Positions 45,448 through 58,600 of a DNA stretch of 64,000 nt are shown piece after piece. Source of the DNA: Verpa conica. Lineage: Eukaryota; Ascomycota; Pezizomycetes; Pezizales; Morchellaceae. The notes under the pieces were generated by a model. That model saw only the letters and a program-made list of their open reading frames with translations. It searched no databases and was not told the DNA's origin. Every line of letters begins with the position of its first letter. Positions within the stretch are counted from its first letter, which is position 1. A program made the position numbers and the translations under genes. The stretch spans positions 868,001-932,000 of the forward strand of contig JAUFSD010000001.1 in assembly GCA_033030425.1 (NCBI GenBank). Reading direction: 5' to 3'.

Positions 45448-47403
45448 GGAAGAAGTGGATATGTCATATGTTACCTTAAGTCGCCACTTGTGTAGGTTTT
45501 GTATTTTGGTTTTTTTGTAGTAACGTATTTTATATTTATTTAGTAGTGATTAGTGGGACTGGTTTTATATTCCTACAATCATCGAATTACCTAGGGGGAG
45601 TTACGATAGTATATAAACTAAAAGTATGATATTCTGTATAGAAAAACGCCTAATACTTGGGTAAGGTGTGAAAAGATAAACCTAGACAAAAAGTTATGCT
45701 ATATATTTTTTTCTTTTTTGCCAATATTTTATTGAGTGAGATAGTATTACTACAAGTCGCAGGACGTACCCTTTATTTTTTCGGTCTTCTAAGATCAAAG
45801 CCGCCCATGACAAAGATTAGGAGAAAATAACTATTGAGGGTTCTATACCTCTACCGTTAACAAACTCAACTGATTTCCTCTACACTTTTTTCGTAGGCTA
45901 GTGATCTCCCGGTCTCTTTTGGATGGATGAAGAGCTCTTAGCTAACGGAAGGTCGCAATACCCAGCACCCCTAGTTCCATCCATAATACACCTGAATAGT
46001 GTTAATTCCTTTTCCCTTATGTTATTTTTTTCGCACGCTGCATATTCAGAAATCCAAGTCTGAATTAATGAAGTCTCGTTGATGTTTTCCAGGTCATTTT
46101 CTGCTGTAGAATGAGCATTGCGTTTTTTTTGCGGTCCGACTTTGGTTGAGCAATTTGGAATTGAAGCCTAGGAACATCCTCGCCAGCCTGGTCTTCACGA
46201 AGCCTCTCAAAAGCTTCTTTAGTTCAACTCCAAGTGTTATCTCTCTGTAAAAACCCACTACTAGAAATTGGTGAGCTTTGCGAAGATTAAGGTGGTGTAG
46301 GGGAAGTTGACCGACATTGGCTACTCTCGGTTTTTGATCTAAGATATATTTTCAGCAATCATCAATGTGGAATCATCGCTGTTGGTAGATTTAACAGAAA
46401 TCTCTGAATCTAGAAACGTACTGCCGATTAGTCTCGTAGTTTCCATACGCTGTTGGTTCTCGCTTGTGAGAGACAGAGGTTGTAGGGAGTGAGAGCGAGG
46501 GTGATTTGGCCGGATCGAGACGTGGCCGGGGTTTGAGGGGTGGTCTGGGCAGCTGCCTCGGAGATTCTTGACGTGGCCGCATCATAATGGGCATAGGAGA
46601 CTGTTAGAATCCTTATTAGAGCTGCTGTGACGGTGCAGTACTTGTTCTTGGTAATGGCTATCCTCATTTCCGGCTAATTCTCCTAACAACTCTTCAACTA
46701 AAACTGGAAAGTCGACATCTTCACGTCTGCACTAACCACCACGGTGTAGGGGTATGATACAGGGTGGCAGTAGGCGCTTATAATCTACCCGCTGACTTAA
46801 GTCACAGGCCTGGTGTCGCCGGAAAAAAAATTCGGGATGTGGGTGGTGTTTGGTGGAGAGATGACGGTAGGTAAGAAAAAGCAGCGGGGTAAATATTTCT
46901 TTTTAACTATTCCGTGTCTTCCTCGCACGTGGTGGAGCTAGCTGGCTTACATAAACGGGGTGGGGATGTTCGAACCAGCAAGCGGTTTAGTGCTAGCTAG
47001 ATACATACCCTACTTGCTGTTTCACCTGACAGTCCGGTAGATAGGTAATGCATATATACCTACACATCGTCTGGTAAAGCGTCAGCTTCAACGTCTTGGT
47101 ACTCAACGCTACACTCAGAATATCTCTGGCCTTTTGGTATTTGTTGCCGTGGCCTGATTCCGTTCAGTTTCCAGTGCAACTCTCAGGAAGCAGCAGAGAA
47201 ACGACAGCAGCGGCAGTAAGTCGCAGATTTTTGGGACAAGGGAGAAGGAGGAAGAAAAGGACGGAGGGAGACGATTAAGCGGTCGGATATCTTAATAAGT
47301 GGCTAGGAGGTAGAGTTCTAGATAAGTGTAGAACTAAGTACCGGTTTTGGCTCAACTAAATCGCCGCTTCGGTACTTGATCCTATGGCCTTGTCAACACC
47401 ACG
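45448..47403. other. Noncoding spacer before NEM1
   Basis: About 2 kb without a gene that I can support. A 79-codon minus-strand ORF at 46,428-46,667 shows no family features. Confidence 0.5.
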
Positions 47404-48952
47404 ATGAACTCGCTCAGTTTACTCTCCTCCCGGGTCGATAAAGTCATTGGCGCAACCCCTCCACCAACTCCCCGAACTGAATTACCAAAAAATTCACGCC
47501 ATGAACACCACTCGAATAGTTCGGCTCCTTCTAGCGAAAGGCCTTACCTGACTAGACGGGGTGTAGAGGAAGCCGTTTTCTATGAAAATGAGGAAGAGGA
47601 CGATGGCGATGAGGACGATGAAGTTGACGAAGAAGATGGCGGAGATGAGATCGCTGAGAACAAAAGATTACAGTATATCAAGCAACCAGAATCACTTGGG
47701 GAAAGGATATATATAGCCCTTATTAGCCCATGGCTAGGTGCCTTCCGATGGTTCATCTCTACACTGGTTGCATCGACCGACTGGTTCATCTCCTGCATTT
47801 ACGATGAACAGGGAGCCTTTTCCCCTTTAATGCCAGTCCAAAGGGTAACAACACTCGCTTTGAGACCATTTAGGAGAACTCACGACCCGGGTTCAGATTT
47901 GTACCTTTCTACTAAATCCCAATATTGGTCCACTACTTCTGGTACCCGACATGTGAGTGACGAGAAGAGAGAACAGCATCAACTTGGTGATCCAGTGGTT
48001 ATAACAGCTTCATCTATCCATCACTCTCGGTCAAAGTCGGTTAGCCACAACTCTAATCCACTCCATGCGGAAGAGATAGTGCCACAAAGATCAATCCGCA
48101 TCCGACTATATAACGAAGACTCAGTGGCCAAGTCAAGATCTTCGTCTGTAAAATCACCAACCTCTCCTTCATCAAGCCTTCGACTTACAAAGTATCCTCG
48201 CAACTACGGCCCCCCCAAACCGCTTCTGCCTAGTCATCCTTCACCAAAAACGTTAATATTGGACCTCGACGAAACATTGATTCATTCACTAGCAAAGGGA
48301 GGGAGAATGACATCAGGTCATATGGTTGAGGTCAAGCTCGACAAGCAACATGCAATTCTGTATTACGTTCACAAGCGGCCATATTGTGATGATTTTCTTC
48401 GAAAGGTACCTTTGATCATGGATTCATACGGATTTCTCTCTAACGTATTGTGTTTATTTCTCTCTTGAAACCTACAGGTTTGCAAATGGTATAATCTGGT
48501 TGTTTTTACCGCTTCGGTACAAGAGTATGCGGATCCAGTGATAGATTGGTTAGAACAGGATCGGAAGTATTTCAAAGGTCGATACTACCGCCAGCATTGT
48601 ACTCAACGTAACGGCGCCTATATAAAAGATCTCAGCGCAGTTGAACCAGATCTCTCAAAAGTAATGATCATCGATAATTCACCAACGAGTTACTGTTTCC
48701 ATGAAGGTTGGTATTGATACCCCCGTTCCCAGAGAAATAATATTGGGGACTTGGCCGCGCTGGGTTATACATGATATGGGTAAAGTGACTGACGCCCAGT
48801 CACTTCTACTAGATAACGCAATACCTATTGAGGGCTGGATTAATGATCCGACAGATATCGATCTCCTGCATCTAATACCATTACTAGAAGCCCTTCAGTA
48901 TGCTACTGACGTGAGAGCACTTCTTGCACTACGCATGGGCGAGACAGGCTAG
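47404..48952 (+). CDS. NEM1 catalytic subunit, lipin (Pah1) phosphatase
   Basis: Exons 47404-48405, 48478-48706 and 48813-48952 give 456 residues. An acidic run (about 61-82, ENEEEDDGDEDDEVDEEDGG) precedes a hydrophobic membrane region (about 102-131, IYIALISPWLGAFRWFISTL). The C-terminal FCP/SCP-type phosphatase domain has the catalytic LILDLDETLIHS motif (Asp287 and Asp289), HKRPYCDDFLRKV, YNLVVFTASVQEYADPVID, GRYYRQHC and DNSPTSYCFHEDNAIPIEGW. With Spo7, Nem1 sits in the nuclear/ER membrane and dephosphorylates lipin, steering phosphatidic acid toward storage lipid. The second intron uses a GTTGGT donor, as does one XPO1 intron. Confidence 0.93.
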
Positions 48953-49545
48953 CAAGCAAGAGAACCGGGATAGAATTAGCTGTGGGCTATTCTAGATTTC
49001 GGGAACATCATGGTTTGATTTCTTTACCAGAGAGACCGTGGGGTCTGCAAAAGGTATTCACTTCGATGCTCTAATAATTGTTTCTCTATTATCATTTTCC
49101 GTTTTAATGGTAAATTGGGGTTGGCGGCCGCAAACTTTATTTATTATAGATCTAGTTCTACTCAATACATATTCCGTTAGTTTGTCGCTTGTTAACATAG
49201 TAACGACCAAGCAACTAGCTTACGGGAGATGTCTTGGTCATTTTCTGTAATATAATTCTAGCTTAGATTCACAATATGATTAATATATGCAAAATACCAA
49301 TGTGGAAATAACCGGACTTTGAGGTCGTCGGCCGGGAAACGGGGGTCCAACTAAACTTCAATACCATATAGTATGGAAATATGAATTTTATATAAATAGC
49401 ACAAAATAATTGAAATTTGTCATTCTATGAAGTTACATTACTAATAGGGCGCAAGACTACATCAGCAAAAAGAGGTATATCTGCAGAGAAAGGTGTTTAC
49501 TTGATGTAAGAATCCATATGAAATATTTCTAACTATTTACATGGG
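48953..49545. other. NEM1 3' region, transition to transposon island 2
   Basis: AT-rich, no gene or clear repeat. Confidence 0.5.
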
Positions 49546-49882
49546 TGTTGTAGGCACCTGATAACAGAAGTTATTCTGGGGGCTTAGAAAGGGTTTTTGT
49601 TTAATTATTGTAGGGGTCAAACTGGCCTATACAATCTTCCAGGCTGATATTCACAATGTTAAGAACGACAAAATCATCAGTCCTTACTTGGTATTGTAGG
49701 TACCTGATAAGAGGAGTATCTCTGAGAACCATGAAGACCGCTTGTTTGACTATCTAGGTATTTTGATCTCCTGTTCATTTCTCGACGTAACCAGGGGGTT
49801 CGGGGAGAAGCGCGTGTGGATACGATTGCTGGCAGCTATCTCCACGGGGCACCTACTATGCCACCCATCAGGTGCTGAGGGG
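49546..49882 (+). mobile_element. Two LTR-A fragments
   Basis: Fragment 1 has an LTR-A start (TGTTGTAGGCACCTGAT, 49,546) and a short inverted LTR-A end (CAAACTGGCCTATACAAT, near 49,618). Fragment 2 (from about 49,692, TATTGTAGGTACCTGAT) covers about 190 bp of the LTR start and is cut by the next LTR at 49,883. Confidence 0.7.
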
Positions 49883-50593
49883 TGTTGTAGGCACCTGATA
49901 AGTGGAGTAATTCTGGGAACTATGAAGACGACTTGTTTGACTATCTAGATAACTTGACCCCTCGCTTGTTTCTCAAACGTGACAGGGGTTTGGGGAGAAG
50001 CACGTGTAGATATAGTTGCTGGCGGCTATTTTCTGCAGGGCGCCTCACTGTGCCACCCACCGGGTGCTGGGGGGGCCCCTCAGAGTTGCTGTAAACGCAT
50101 AGTAAAAACACAAGCTTTGGACCCCAAAAGTAACCCCTGGAGCGTCAGGAAAATTCGTCCGTCCAAACCAAATCCGGAGGGTAAATGAGAGGCATGATTT
50201 GGAGCTGACTGGTGAAAGAATCAAGGAAATCGGATAAGAACTGACGGAGTTGTGCCCTCTGCCAGTCAGGGCATGTTTCTTGACAAACTAACGGTATGAA
50301 GGAAGGCCCCGCTTCCCAGTACTGCTTGCTGATTAGTACCAAAGGGCTTTGGTGACTCTCTGCCACAAGGGAACATGCAAGGACGGAACAGATACGGTGG
50401 TTAGTACACTTATCGGCCCGTCCGCAGAGTACAGATTGGTTCACTAACAGCTTTACATGATTGCATTATTCTAGTACACCTTCGGGCTTGACTAGAATAG
50501 ACGATAGGGCCGGGACAAAGTGCTTGGACTGGTCAGGATTTGTATAAGTATGGGGGGAATGTATTTGTATTGGTGTTTTGACTGTGTTATAAG

Positions 50594-51853
50594 TGTGACG
50601 ATCTAACCATCGTCATGACCAGTCTCAAGTACCTCTCCATATAGAGACACCTAAGGATCTCCCTTGAGGGATAGGACTAGCTATCCCATTCCGGTCAATA
50701 GATACTAAGGAAAGTCATTACTATGATAGCCCGATCCCTAAGCGAGCTGGCGAGCTCCTAGGACGGAGCGAAGCTCACCGTCGTCGGTATGCGACAGAGA
50801 CCAGAGTAATGCATCTGTAGCTTATAGCTACGGGAGATACTAGTGTAATGAGACTGAAGCAGTTGCCTCCATGAACAGAGTTAAGCTCCTGTTCCTCTAG
50901 GAGGAATAACAACGGCTTCGCTGATGGCCAACCTTATGGGAGGCTGAGAGCCGTGAGACGAGAGCAAAACTATGCTTAGTAGTTAGGGCCGCCAGCAAAA
51001 ATAGTAATAATTAACCTGGCGGCGTCACGAATCGAACCGTACGGGGCTATGCCGTGTGCTTCGCCCTAAGGTCCTTATGGATCAAGATTACCTCTCCGCC
51101 ACGCCCCCAGGTTGGACTAGGAACGTGGGAAAGGAATCTAAGCAACGGCAGGAATCACCAGTGGGTTACCCTGCCTAGGGGACTCTGTGTTTTCTAATAC
51201 CCGCGAGGCGCCCCACTGTGCCACCCGCCGTTTGCAGAGGGGGCCCCCCTGAGTTGCAGATTTCCTAACAAAAAGACAAGTTTTGGACCCCAAAAATAAC
51301 CCCAAAACCGTCAGGAAAATTCATCCAACCGAACCAAACTCGGAGGGTATATGGGGGACAGGGCTGCGAATCCATAGGTGCAATCGGATTTGAAATCGGA
51401 CCATTATAGCAAAAGTTACAGAGCTTTTAGTAACCAACGCTTTTTAGTCGCTAGTCTATCGACCCCGCTAGTTCTTAGGGGCGCTCTAGACTCAGTTGAT
51501 TTCCAAGCACGGAGAAATTGTTCCCCGCTTCTTGGCAGCCTGCTCGCAATCAAATTCATAGCTTAAACCCGTCCTTCCCCCAGGACAATCATTCTTGCTA
51601 GTCAACGAACAACTGTTGTTCAGAGACCCTCATACTCTTCGCTAAAGACATTTGTCTTCCCCTGGGAAGTAGAGCCTTTTAAAGTCTTTAGTTTGCAACC
51701 CTTAAAAAACCTTATACCTGTTTAGCCTAGGGACTGTCGACCTTCCGTGTTGACAAGCGGTTCTAAGCCTCGCTGCTGAAGCTTCTCGTCAGAAAGGGAG
51801 GTTGTTGGTTTTTTTTTGGTACGGCAGTACTCCCTGGGAGTGCCCCCGTTACA
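50594..51853 (+). mobile_element. Solo LTR, family B
   Basis: 1,260 bp, TGTGACGATCTAACC to GCCCCCGTTACA, with perfect target duplication ATAAG (50589-50593 and 51854-51858) inside LTR-A. Almost identical to 27,075-28,335, so both moved recently. Confidence 0.92.
51017..51108 (-). other. tRNA-like module inside LTR-B
   Basis: Same A box (TGGCGGAGAGG), B box (GGTTCGATTCG) and pairing arms as at 27,498-27,589. Confidence 0.5.
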
Positions 51854-52301
51854 ATAAGATTTGTGTTGTATGGTGTGATTGCTTGGCAGGTTTTCAGGGT
51901 CTTCGGGAGTTCCAGGCGTTTGTATTAACATTTAGAAGAAATCCGCGAGCCCAAACCGCGGTATATAAAATAGTCGGCAGATTTGTCTCTTTACCAAAAC
52001 ATCAACGGGAAGAACGAGTTTTATCAATATATTGGAATCTATCGAACTACCTCTACTTTATAACTCTATTGCAAATACTTTGCCTGTGACTACCGAAGCT
52101 TCAACTGAACAACTTTCCGCTTTATCCAACTAACTCTAGTGAGTCTTGACGATATCGTAGTTCATAACTCTCTTGTGCAATTTACAGGAACAACTACTAC
52201 CGTTGACTGAGGAGACCTTGGTAGTTGGTATCTTATACCTTCGGACTGAACTCTAAGCTTTACGGGACGTAGCCTGGACAATTGTATAGGCCAGTTTTAC
52301 A

Positions 52302-52777
52302 GTTTTGGAAATATACCAGGTTGTCGTGCACTGAGAATTCCTTTGCTGCTCCTGGCTCCTTTCTGAGAACCTTCTCCTTAATTCCTACCCATTTCGGGTC
52401 TCCCAGCCCTGCCTGCCATACTTTTCCCAAAAACTCCTTGTCCCAGTTGACAATTTCCATGGCAGCAAGCGAGGCTGACAATACCAATTCTACTTCTCCG
52501 GGTTTCAGCTCGAGTTGTCCAGATTTGAAGAACATTTCCATGGGTTGTTTGTCAGTGGTGCCCCCCCCTTCCAGGCGGTACTCTGAACGCCTTGATAGTG
52601 CATCGGCCTTTCCATTTTTTGTTCCAGGTCGATAAATGATTTTAAATCAAACTCGGCAAGGTTTTCCGCCCATCGAGCCTGTCGCCTTGTGAGTTGCTTA
52701 GTGGTAGAGAAGTACTCTAGGTTACGGTGATTGGTGTAAACGATTACCATGTACCTAGCGCCTTCGAGGTATTGCCT
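52302..52777 (-). mobile_element. Ty3/Gypsy fragment (RNase H region)
   Basis: Encodes in broken frames the same RNase H/linker segment as 56,950-57,420 ([31 protein letters not shown], then the GDPKWVGIKEKVLRKE stretch). A small deletion shifts the frame. Bounded left by LTR-A and right by an LTR-D fragment. Confidence 0.8.
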
Positions 52778-53032
52778 TGTCAAGAACACCCATTTCCTAG
52801 TCTGCCTTGTCTATCTCTTTGTTTCATGTATTGTTTCATATCTCGGAGGATTCTTGTTATCATTGGTCATGTAAGAAGTACGCCTCGCAGGACGAGACGT
52901 CTATAGTTTCACATAGAAGGAGGTCGCTCCTTCAGTTTCATATTGTCTCATTGTTGATCTCAGCGTCCCTCCAGAAAAGGTATAAAGGGGACGCATCTCT
53001 GTCAGTTAGTTAGTTCTTCACGCAACAACTTA
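52778..53032 (-). mobile_element. LTR-D fragment
   Basis: TGTCAAGAACACCCATTTCC at 52,778 is the reverse complement of the LTR-D end. The match continues for about 250 bp, then is cut by the LINE-like repeat. Confidence 0.7.
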
Positions 53033-54122
53033 TATCCTCGTTATGAGGCATACCTACTCAGAACCCCTACTTCGTCAACGATAGAGTTACTGGCAAACCT
53101 TCGGGCACGCATAACTTCTTCAGCAAAATTACCTCTGTAGTACACGTTGAGCATGGGAATACTGCAAACCTTCGGGCGCGCTGGTTCCTCTTCGTCGAAC
53201 TCTACCTTCTTTCTGGTGCCCCCTCGGGGGAGTTGCGTCCACCAGCCCCTATTACCTCCGGACTTCACACTGCCAGTCTCTGTAAGCCTAGCGCTGGAAC
53301 CTCTGTCAAAGTCTTCCCGAAACCCTCTCCATCTCATTTGATTTGGACGAGGCCTTACTCGTTGCCCTCGGGCGTTCTTACAATTTTGGGGATCCCCTAA
53401 CCAAGGACCATTCCCCACCACTACCAGCGAGCGGGCAGCCCCCCTCAACAATACATTTACCTACCGGACCAGGCAGACTCGATTCTCCAGGTTCTCTATT
53501 ATACGACAACACTTTCTCCGACTGGAAAAAGTGTCCCAGTCAAGAAGTGGTTGACATCCGGTTCTCATACGGTCATTCACCCCCTTATCATCAACGGTAT
53601 GCCGATTGACAACGGTCTCTACCCCTCCCCATCTCGGTTCCACATAGTGGAAACTCAACTCTACTTTACATCCTACACTCCCCTTACCTTTCTGCCAGAG
53701 GATTGTCCGTGTCTAGCTTTGGTTAGGGAAAAGGTTACGACGCCGGGAAACGGGAGCTCTCGTCCGTGAGGAGCTGTTCATCACTTGCACCGCGATGTTA
53801 GTGAACCTCACTCGGGACCCGATACACCCCCCGGGATTCAAGTCCATCGACATGAAACGCCAGATTGGAAGATGCTTTTGGAAGAGCAAGAGTTGTTTAT
53901 TATTTGGTTACATGTTCTTTCTTTGGTGTCGCTTAGTTAGTTCTATGTGTTCTCTCTTTGGTGTGTTCCTCTACGCGTTTAGTTCGTAGATACATGTACA
54001 TTCTTTGGTCGGTACCCAGTACCGTTTAGTTAGCTTTGGCGGAGTTAGTTGGCGGTCTCTTCGGAGACTTACTTAATGGGCCACGGGCCTAGGTAGGAAA
54101 TAAATACTACTACTACTACTAC
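53033..54122 (+). mobile_element. LINE-like repeat with (ACT)n tail
   Basis: Shares sequence with 23,739-24,590, including the GCAAACCTTCGGGC 20-mer motif twice. Ends CTTAATGGGCCACGGGCC, GGTAGGAAATAAA, then ACT repeats (to 54,122). A second, truncated copy starts straight after the tail. No reverse transcriptase is encoded, so this is a nonautonomous or deleted form. Confidence 0.6.
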
Positions 54123-54340
54123 TTATATCCTTGTTATGAGGCATACCTACTCGGAACCCCAACTTCGTCAACAATAGAGTTACTGGCAAACCTTCGGGCG
54201 CGCATAACTTCTTCAGCAAAATTACCTCTGTAGTACCCGTTGAGCATGGGAATACCGCAAACCTTTGGGCGCGCTGGTTCATCCTTGTCGAACTCTACCT
54301 TCTTTCTGGTGCCCCCTCGGGGGAGTTGCATCCACCAGCC
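54123..54340 (+). mobile_element. Truncated second copy of the LINE-like repeat
   Basis: Begins like 53,033 (TTATATCCTTGTTATGAGGC) and stays about 95% similar until 54,340, where the Gypsy 3' LTR begins. Confidence 0.6.
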
Positions 54341-55486
54341 TGTAAAACTGGCCTATACAATTGTCCAGGCTACATCCCGTTAAGCTTAGAGTTCAGTCCG
54401 GAGGTATAAGATACCAACTACCAAGGTCTCCTCAGTCAACGGTAGTAGTTGTTCCTTTAAATCGCACAAGAGAGTTATGAACTACGATATTGTCAAGACT
54501 CACTAGAGTTAGTTAGATAAACCGGAAAGTTGTTCAGTTGAAGCTTCGGAAGTCACAGGCAAAGTGTTTGCAATAGAGTTATAAAGTAGAGGTAGTTCGA
54601 TAGATTCAAATATATTGATAAGACTCGTTCTTCCCGTTGATGTTCTGGTTAAAAGACAAATCTGCCGACTATTTTATATACCTCGGTTTGGGCTCGCGGA
54701 TTTATTCTAAATCCTAATACAAACGCCTGGGAACCCCCGAAGACCCTGAAAACCTGCCAAGCAATCACGCCATATAATACAAATCTTACAACAACACCAA
54801 TACAAATACATTCCCCCTATATTTATACAAATCCTGACCATTCCAAGCACTTTGTCCCGGCCCTATCGTCTATTCTAGTCAAGCCCAAAGGTGTACTAGA
54901 GTAATGCAATCATGTAAAGCTGTTAGTGAACCAATCTCTACTCTGCGGACGGGCCGATAAGTGTACTAACCACCGTATCTGTTCCGTCCTTGCATGTTCC
55001 CTTGTGGCAGAGAGTCACCAAAGCCCTTTGGTACTAATCAGCAAGCAGTACTGGGAAGCGGGGCCTTCCTCCATACCGTTAGTTGTCAAGAAACAACCCC
55101 GACTGACGGAGGGCACAACTCCGTCAGTTCTTATCCGATTTCTTCGATTCTTTGACCAGTCAGCTCCAAATCATGCCCTCTCATATACCCTCCGGATTTG
55201 GTTCGGACGGACGAATTTTCCTGACGCTCCAGAGGTTACTTTTGGGGTCAAAAGCTTGTGTTTTTACTATGCGTTTACAGCAACTCTGAGGGGCCCCCCC
55301 AGCACTCGGTGGGTGGTATAGTAGGGCGCCCTGCAGGAGATAGCCGCCAGCAATTATATTCACACGTGCTTCTCCCCAAACCCCTGTCACGTTTGAGAAA
55401 CGAACGAGGGATCAAGTTACCTAGATAGTCAAACAAGTGGTCTTCATGGTTCCCAGGAATACTCTTCTTATCAGGTGCCTACAACA
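54341..55486 (-). mobile_element. 3' LTR of the Gypsy element (LTR-A)
   Basis: On the minus strand it runs TGTTGTAGGCACC to CCAGTTTTACA (1,146 bp). Directly upstream in the element's sense is a purine-rich tract (GAGAGGAGGGCAG), the expected polypurine primer site. That ties family A LTRs to this Gypsy element. The matching 5' LTR is missing. Confidence 0.85.
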
Positions 55487-55609
55487 CTGCCCTCCTCTCA
55501 GGGTGTTTGCGGCCCAAAAACACTTCTTCTGACACACTGTGGCTCCAGTAAACCTTCGACATATTACGTGATGTCTTTCGTAGGAAGGACTTGGCTCGGT
55601 TGAGTATCT

Positions 55610-58600
55610 CTACAGTTTCAGGCGGTGGTCCTTCACAGCTCTTGGGTTTCGACGATGGAAATCACGCACTAGCTTTTGGACAGGTCTGTCCATATCGTCT
55701 AAGACTTGATACGAGCAGTCTCCTATCGGATATCCCAGCCATTTCACTAAGTATTCCATTTCTCTGGCGTTGTTGCGATGGGATGCAATGATTTTCTCCA
55801 CGTTGTAAACCGCCTCCCCATACTCATCTACTTTGTCAGAAGTTGGTGGTCTCTGCTGTCGTCCAGGGATCTTGCTCAGGCGGTAGGGCTCGAGGAGCTC
55901 TACGTGGAAGACGTTATGTATCTTGACCTGAGGAGGCAAGTCCAACTGGCATGCGCGAGTTCCCACCAGCTTAGCAATTCTGAAAGGTCCTAGTGTCTTA
56001 TGGTCCAGTTTCTTGGTGCTTCAGCGACTTTTAATGTTGACAGCGTTGACCATGACGCGGTCTCCTATTTTAAAACTTGGAGGGTCCATGCGTTTCTGGT
56101 CAAAGTACTTCCCCATACATTCTCTGGTTTCTTTCAGACGGTTGCTAGCCTTGTCGTGGATGCCTCGGACATAGTGAGCATACAGTTCACTAGCCGGATT
56201 TTTGACTTCCACTTGAGTTGGCCAGTTGGTTCGTGGGTGGTAACCATAGTTCGTGTAGAAAGGGGTTTGCTTCGTAGTTGTTGTAGCTGAGTTATTATAT
56301 GCGTACTCAGCTAGTGGAAGCAATTCGACCCAATCGTTCTGTTCGTAATTACAGAATGCACGAATGTAGTGTTCTAGTACTTGGTTGACCCGTTCTGTTT
56401 GTCCGTCTGTTTGAGGGTGGAATGCCGTGCTCATCCGAGTTTTCACATCCAGGAGAGACATCATCAATCTCCAGAAGCTAGAGGTAAACTTAGCGTCTCT
56501 GTCGGAGACGATGCTGAGAGGTAAGCCATGATAGCGCCAAATTTGGCTCAGGAAGGTTTTGGCTAGGTCCTGAGCCATAGCTGATTCTTTCAGAGGAATA
56601 AAGTACAACATCTTTGTGAACCTGTCCACGACGACCCATATCTGTGTCATTCCTTCAGACAAAGGTAACTGTGTGATGAAATCTATAGACACGGATTCCC
56701 ACGGACAGTGTGGTGTTTCGAGAGGCAACAATTTACCGTACTTTCTGTGTCGGCTTGGCTTGTTGCGTTGGCAGTGGTCGCAGGAACGGACGTAATCGTC
56801 TATTCAGTGATCTAGGTTAGGCCAGTAGAAGTTTCGTGAGACTAGTTCTAGTGTTTTGTCCTGGCCAAAATGTCCTGCGATTTTAGAGTCGTGTTCTGCC
56901 TCTGCGATCTCGATTTTGAGGGCGTCGCTTGCTGGTATATAAAGTCTATTTTTGAAGTATACCAGGTTGTCGTGCACTGAGAATTCCTTTGCTGCTCCTG
57001 ACTCCTTCCTGAGAACCTTCTCCTTAATTCCTACCCATTTCGGGTCTCCCAGCCCCGCCTGCCATACTTTACCCAAAAACTCCTTGTCCCAGTTGACAAT
57101 TTCCATGGCAGCAAGCGAGGCTGACAATACCAATTCCACTTCTCCGGGTTCCAATTCGAGCTGTCCAGATTTGAAGAACATTTCCATGGGTTGTTTGTCA
57201 GTGGTGCCCCCCCCTTCCAGGCGGTACTCTGAACGCCTTGATAGTGCATCATCCTTTCCGTTTTTTGTTCCAGGTCGATAAATGATTTTAAAATCGAACT
57301 CGGCAAGGTTTTCCGCCCATCGAGCCTGTCGCCTTGTGAGTTGCTTAGTGGTAGAGAAATACTCTAGGTTACGGTGATCGGTGTAAACGACTACCATGTA
57401 TCTAGCGCCTTCGAGGTATTGCCTCCACTGCTTGAATGCTACCACTATAGCCAATATTTCCTTGTCCCAAACATCGTAATTAACTTCCGCCAGGACTAGC
57501 TTTTGTGAATAGAAAGCGACAGGGTGTAACTTAGTGTCGATTTCTTAGGACAGGATGGCTGCGATTGCAAAGTCGCTGGCGTCTGTTTCCACGTACGTCT
57601 GGCGATCAGGGTCGAAGTCAGTTAGAATAGGGGCTGAGGTGAAGAGGGTTTTGGGCTTGTCAAACGCCTCTTGTGCTTCGTGTGACCAAGTGAAGTTCTT
57701 AGCGTTATCTTGTCTGGTACAATCGGTTATAGGTTTACAGACCCCTGAGAAGTTATGGATAAATCTTCTATAAAAGTTGGCAAAGCCTATGAAAGCTTGC
57801 ACATCCTTTACGCTCTGTGGAGCTCGCCATTCCAGAATTGACGTGATTTTGTCCTTTGCCATGGAGACACCTTCAGTGCCTAGCATATAGCCGAGGAACT
57901 CGATTTTCTGCTGGTTGAAAAAGGATTTTTTAGGATTGGCAACCAGGTTGTTTTCCCGTAACTTCTGGAGAACTATTTTGACTAATCGAATGTGTTCCTC
58001 TGCTGTTTTGCTATAGATTAGGATATCGTCAAGATAGACTACTATACCTTGGTCCATGTTGTAGGCACCTGATAAGAGGAGTATTTCTGGGAACCATGAA
58101 GACCACTTGTTTGACTATCTAGGTAACTAAATCCCTTGTTCGTTTCTTGAAGAACGCGATAGGGGTTTTGGGGAGAAGCGTGTGTGAATACTATTGCTAG
58201 CGGCTATCTCCTGCAGAGCGCCCCACTATGCCACCCACCGGGTGCTGGGGGGGCCCCTCAGTGTTACTGTAAACGCATAGTAAAAACACAAGCTTTGGAC
58301 CCCAAAAATAACCCCTGGAGCGTCAGGAAAATTCGTCCGTCCGAACCAGATCCGGAGGGTATATGAGAGGGCATGATTTGGAGCTGACTGGTGAAAGAAT
58401 CGAGGAAATCGGATAAAAACTGACGGAGTTGTGCCCTCCGCCAGTCGGGGCATGTTTCTTGACAAACTAACGGTATGAAGGAAGGCCCCGCTTCCCAGTA
58501 CTGCTTGCTGATTAGTACCAAAAGGCTTTGGTGACTCTCTGCCACGAGGGAACATGCAAGGACGGAACAGATACGGTGGTTAGTACACTTATCGGCCCGT

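Larger units (their letters stand above)
49883..52301 (+). mobile_element. LTR-A (Gypsy LTR), interrupted by LTR-B
   Basis: TGTTGTAGGCACC...CCAGTTTTACA. Parts 49883-50593 and 51859-52301 together match the about 1.16-kb LTR at 58,057. The interruption is the LTR-B copy with its 5-bp duplication. The left neighbour is another LTR-A fragment and the right neighbour a Gypsy fragment, without matching target duplications. Confidence 0.85.

Noticed and set aside
46428..46667. 79-codon minus-strand ORF in the spacer before NEM1
   Set aside because: No domain, no partner exons with conserved sequence, and composition like the surrounding noncoding DNA.
46970..46985. B-box-like GGTTCGAAC on the minus strand
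   Set aside because: No A box or tRNA arms at suitable distance.
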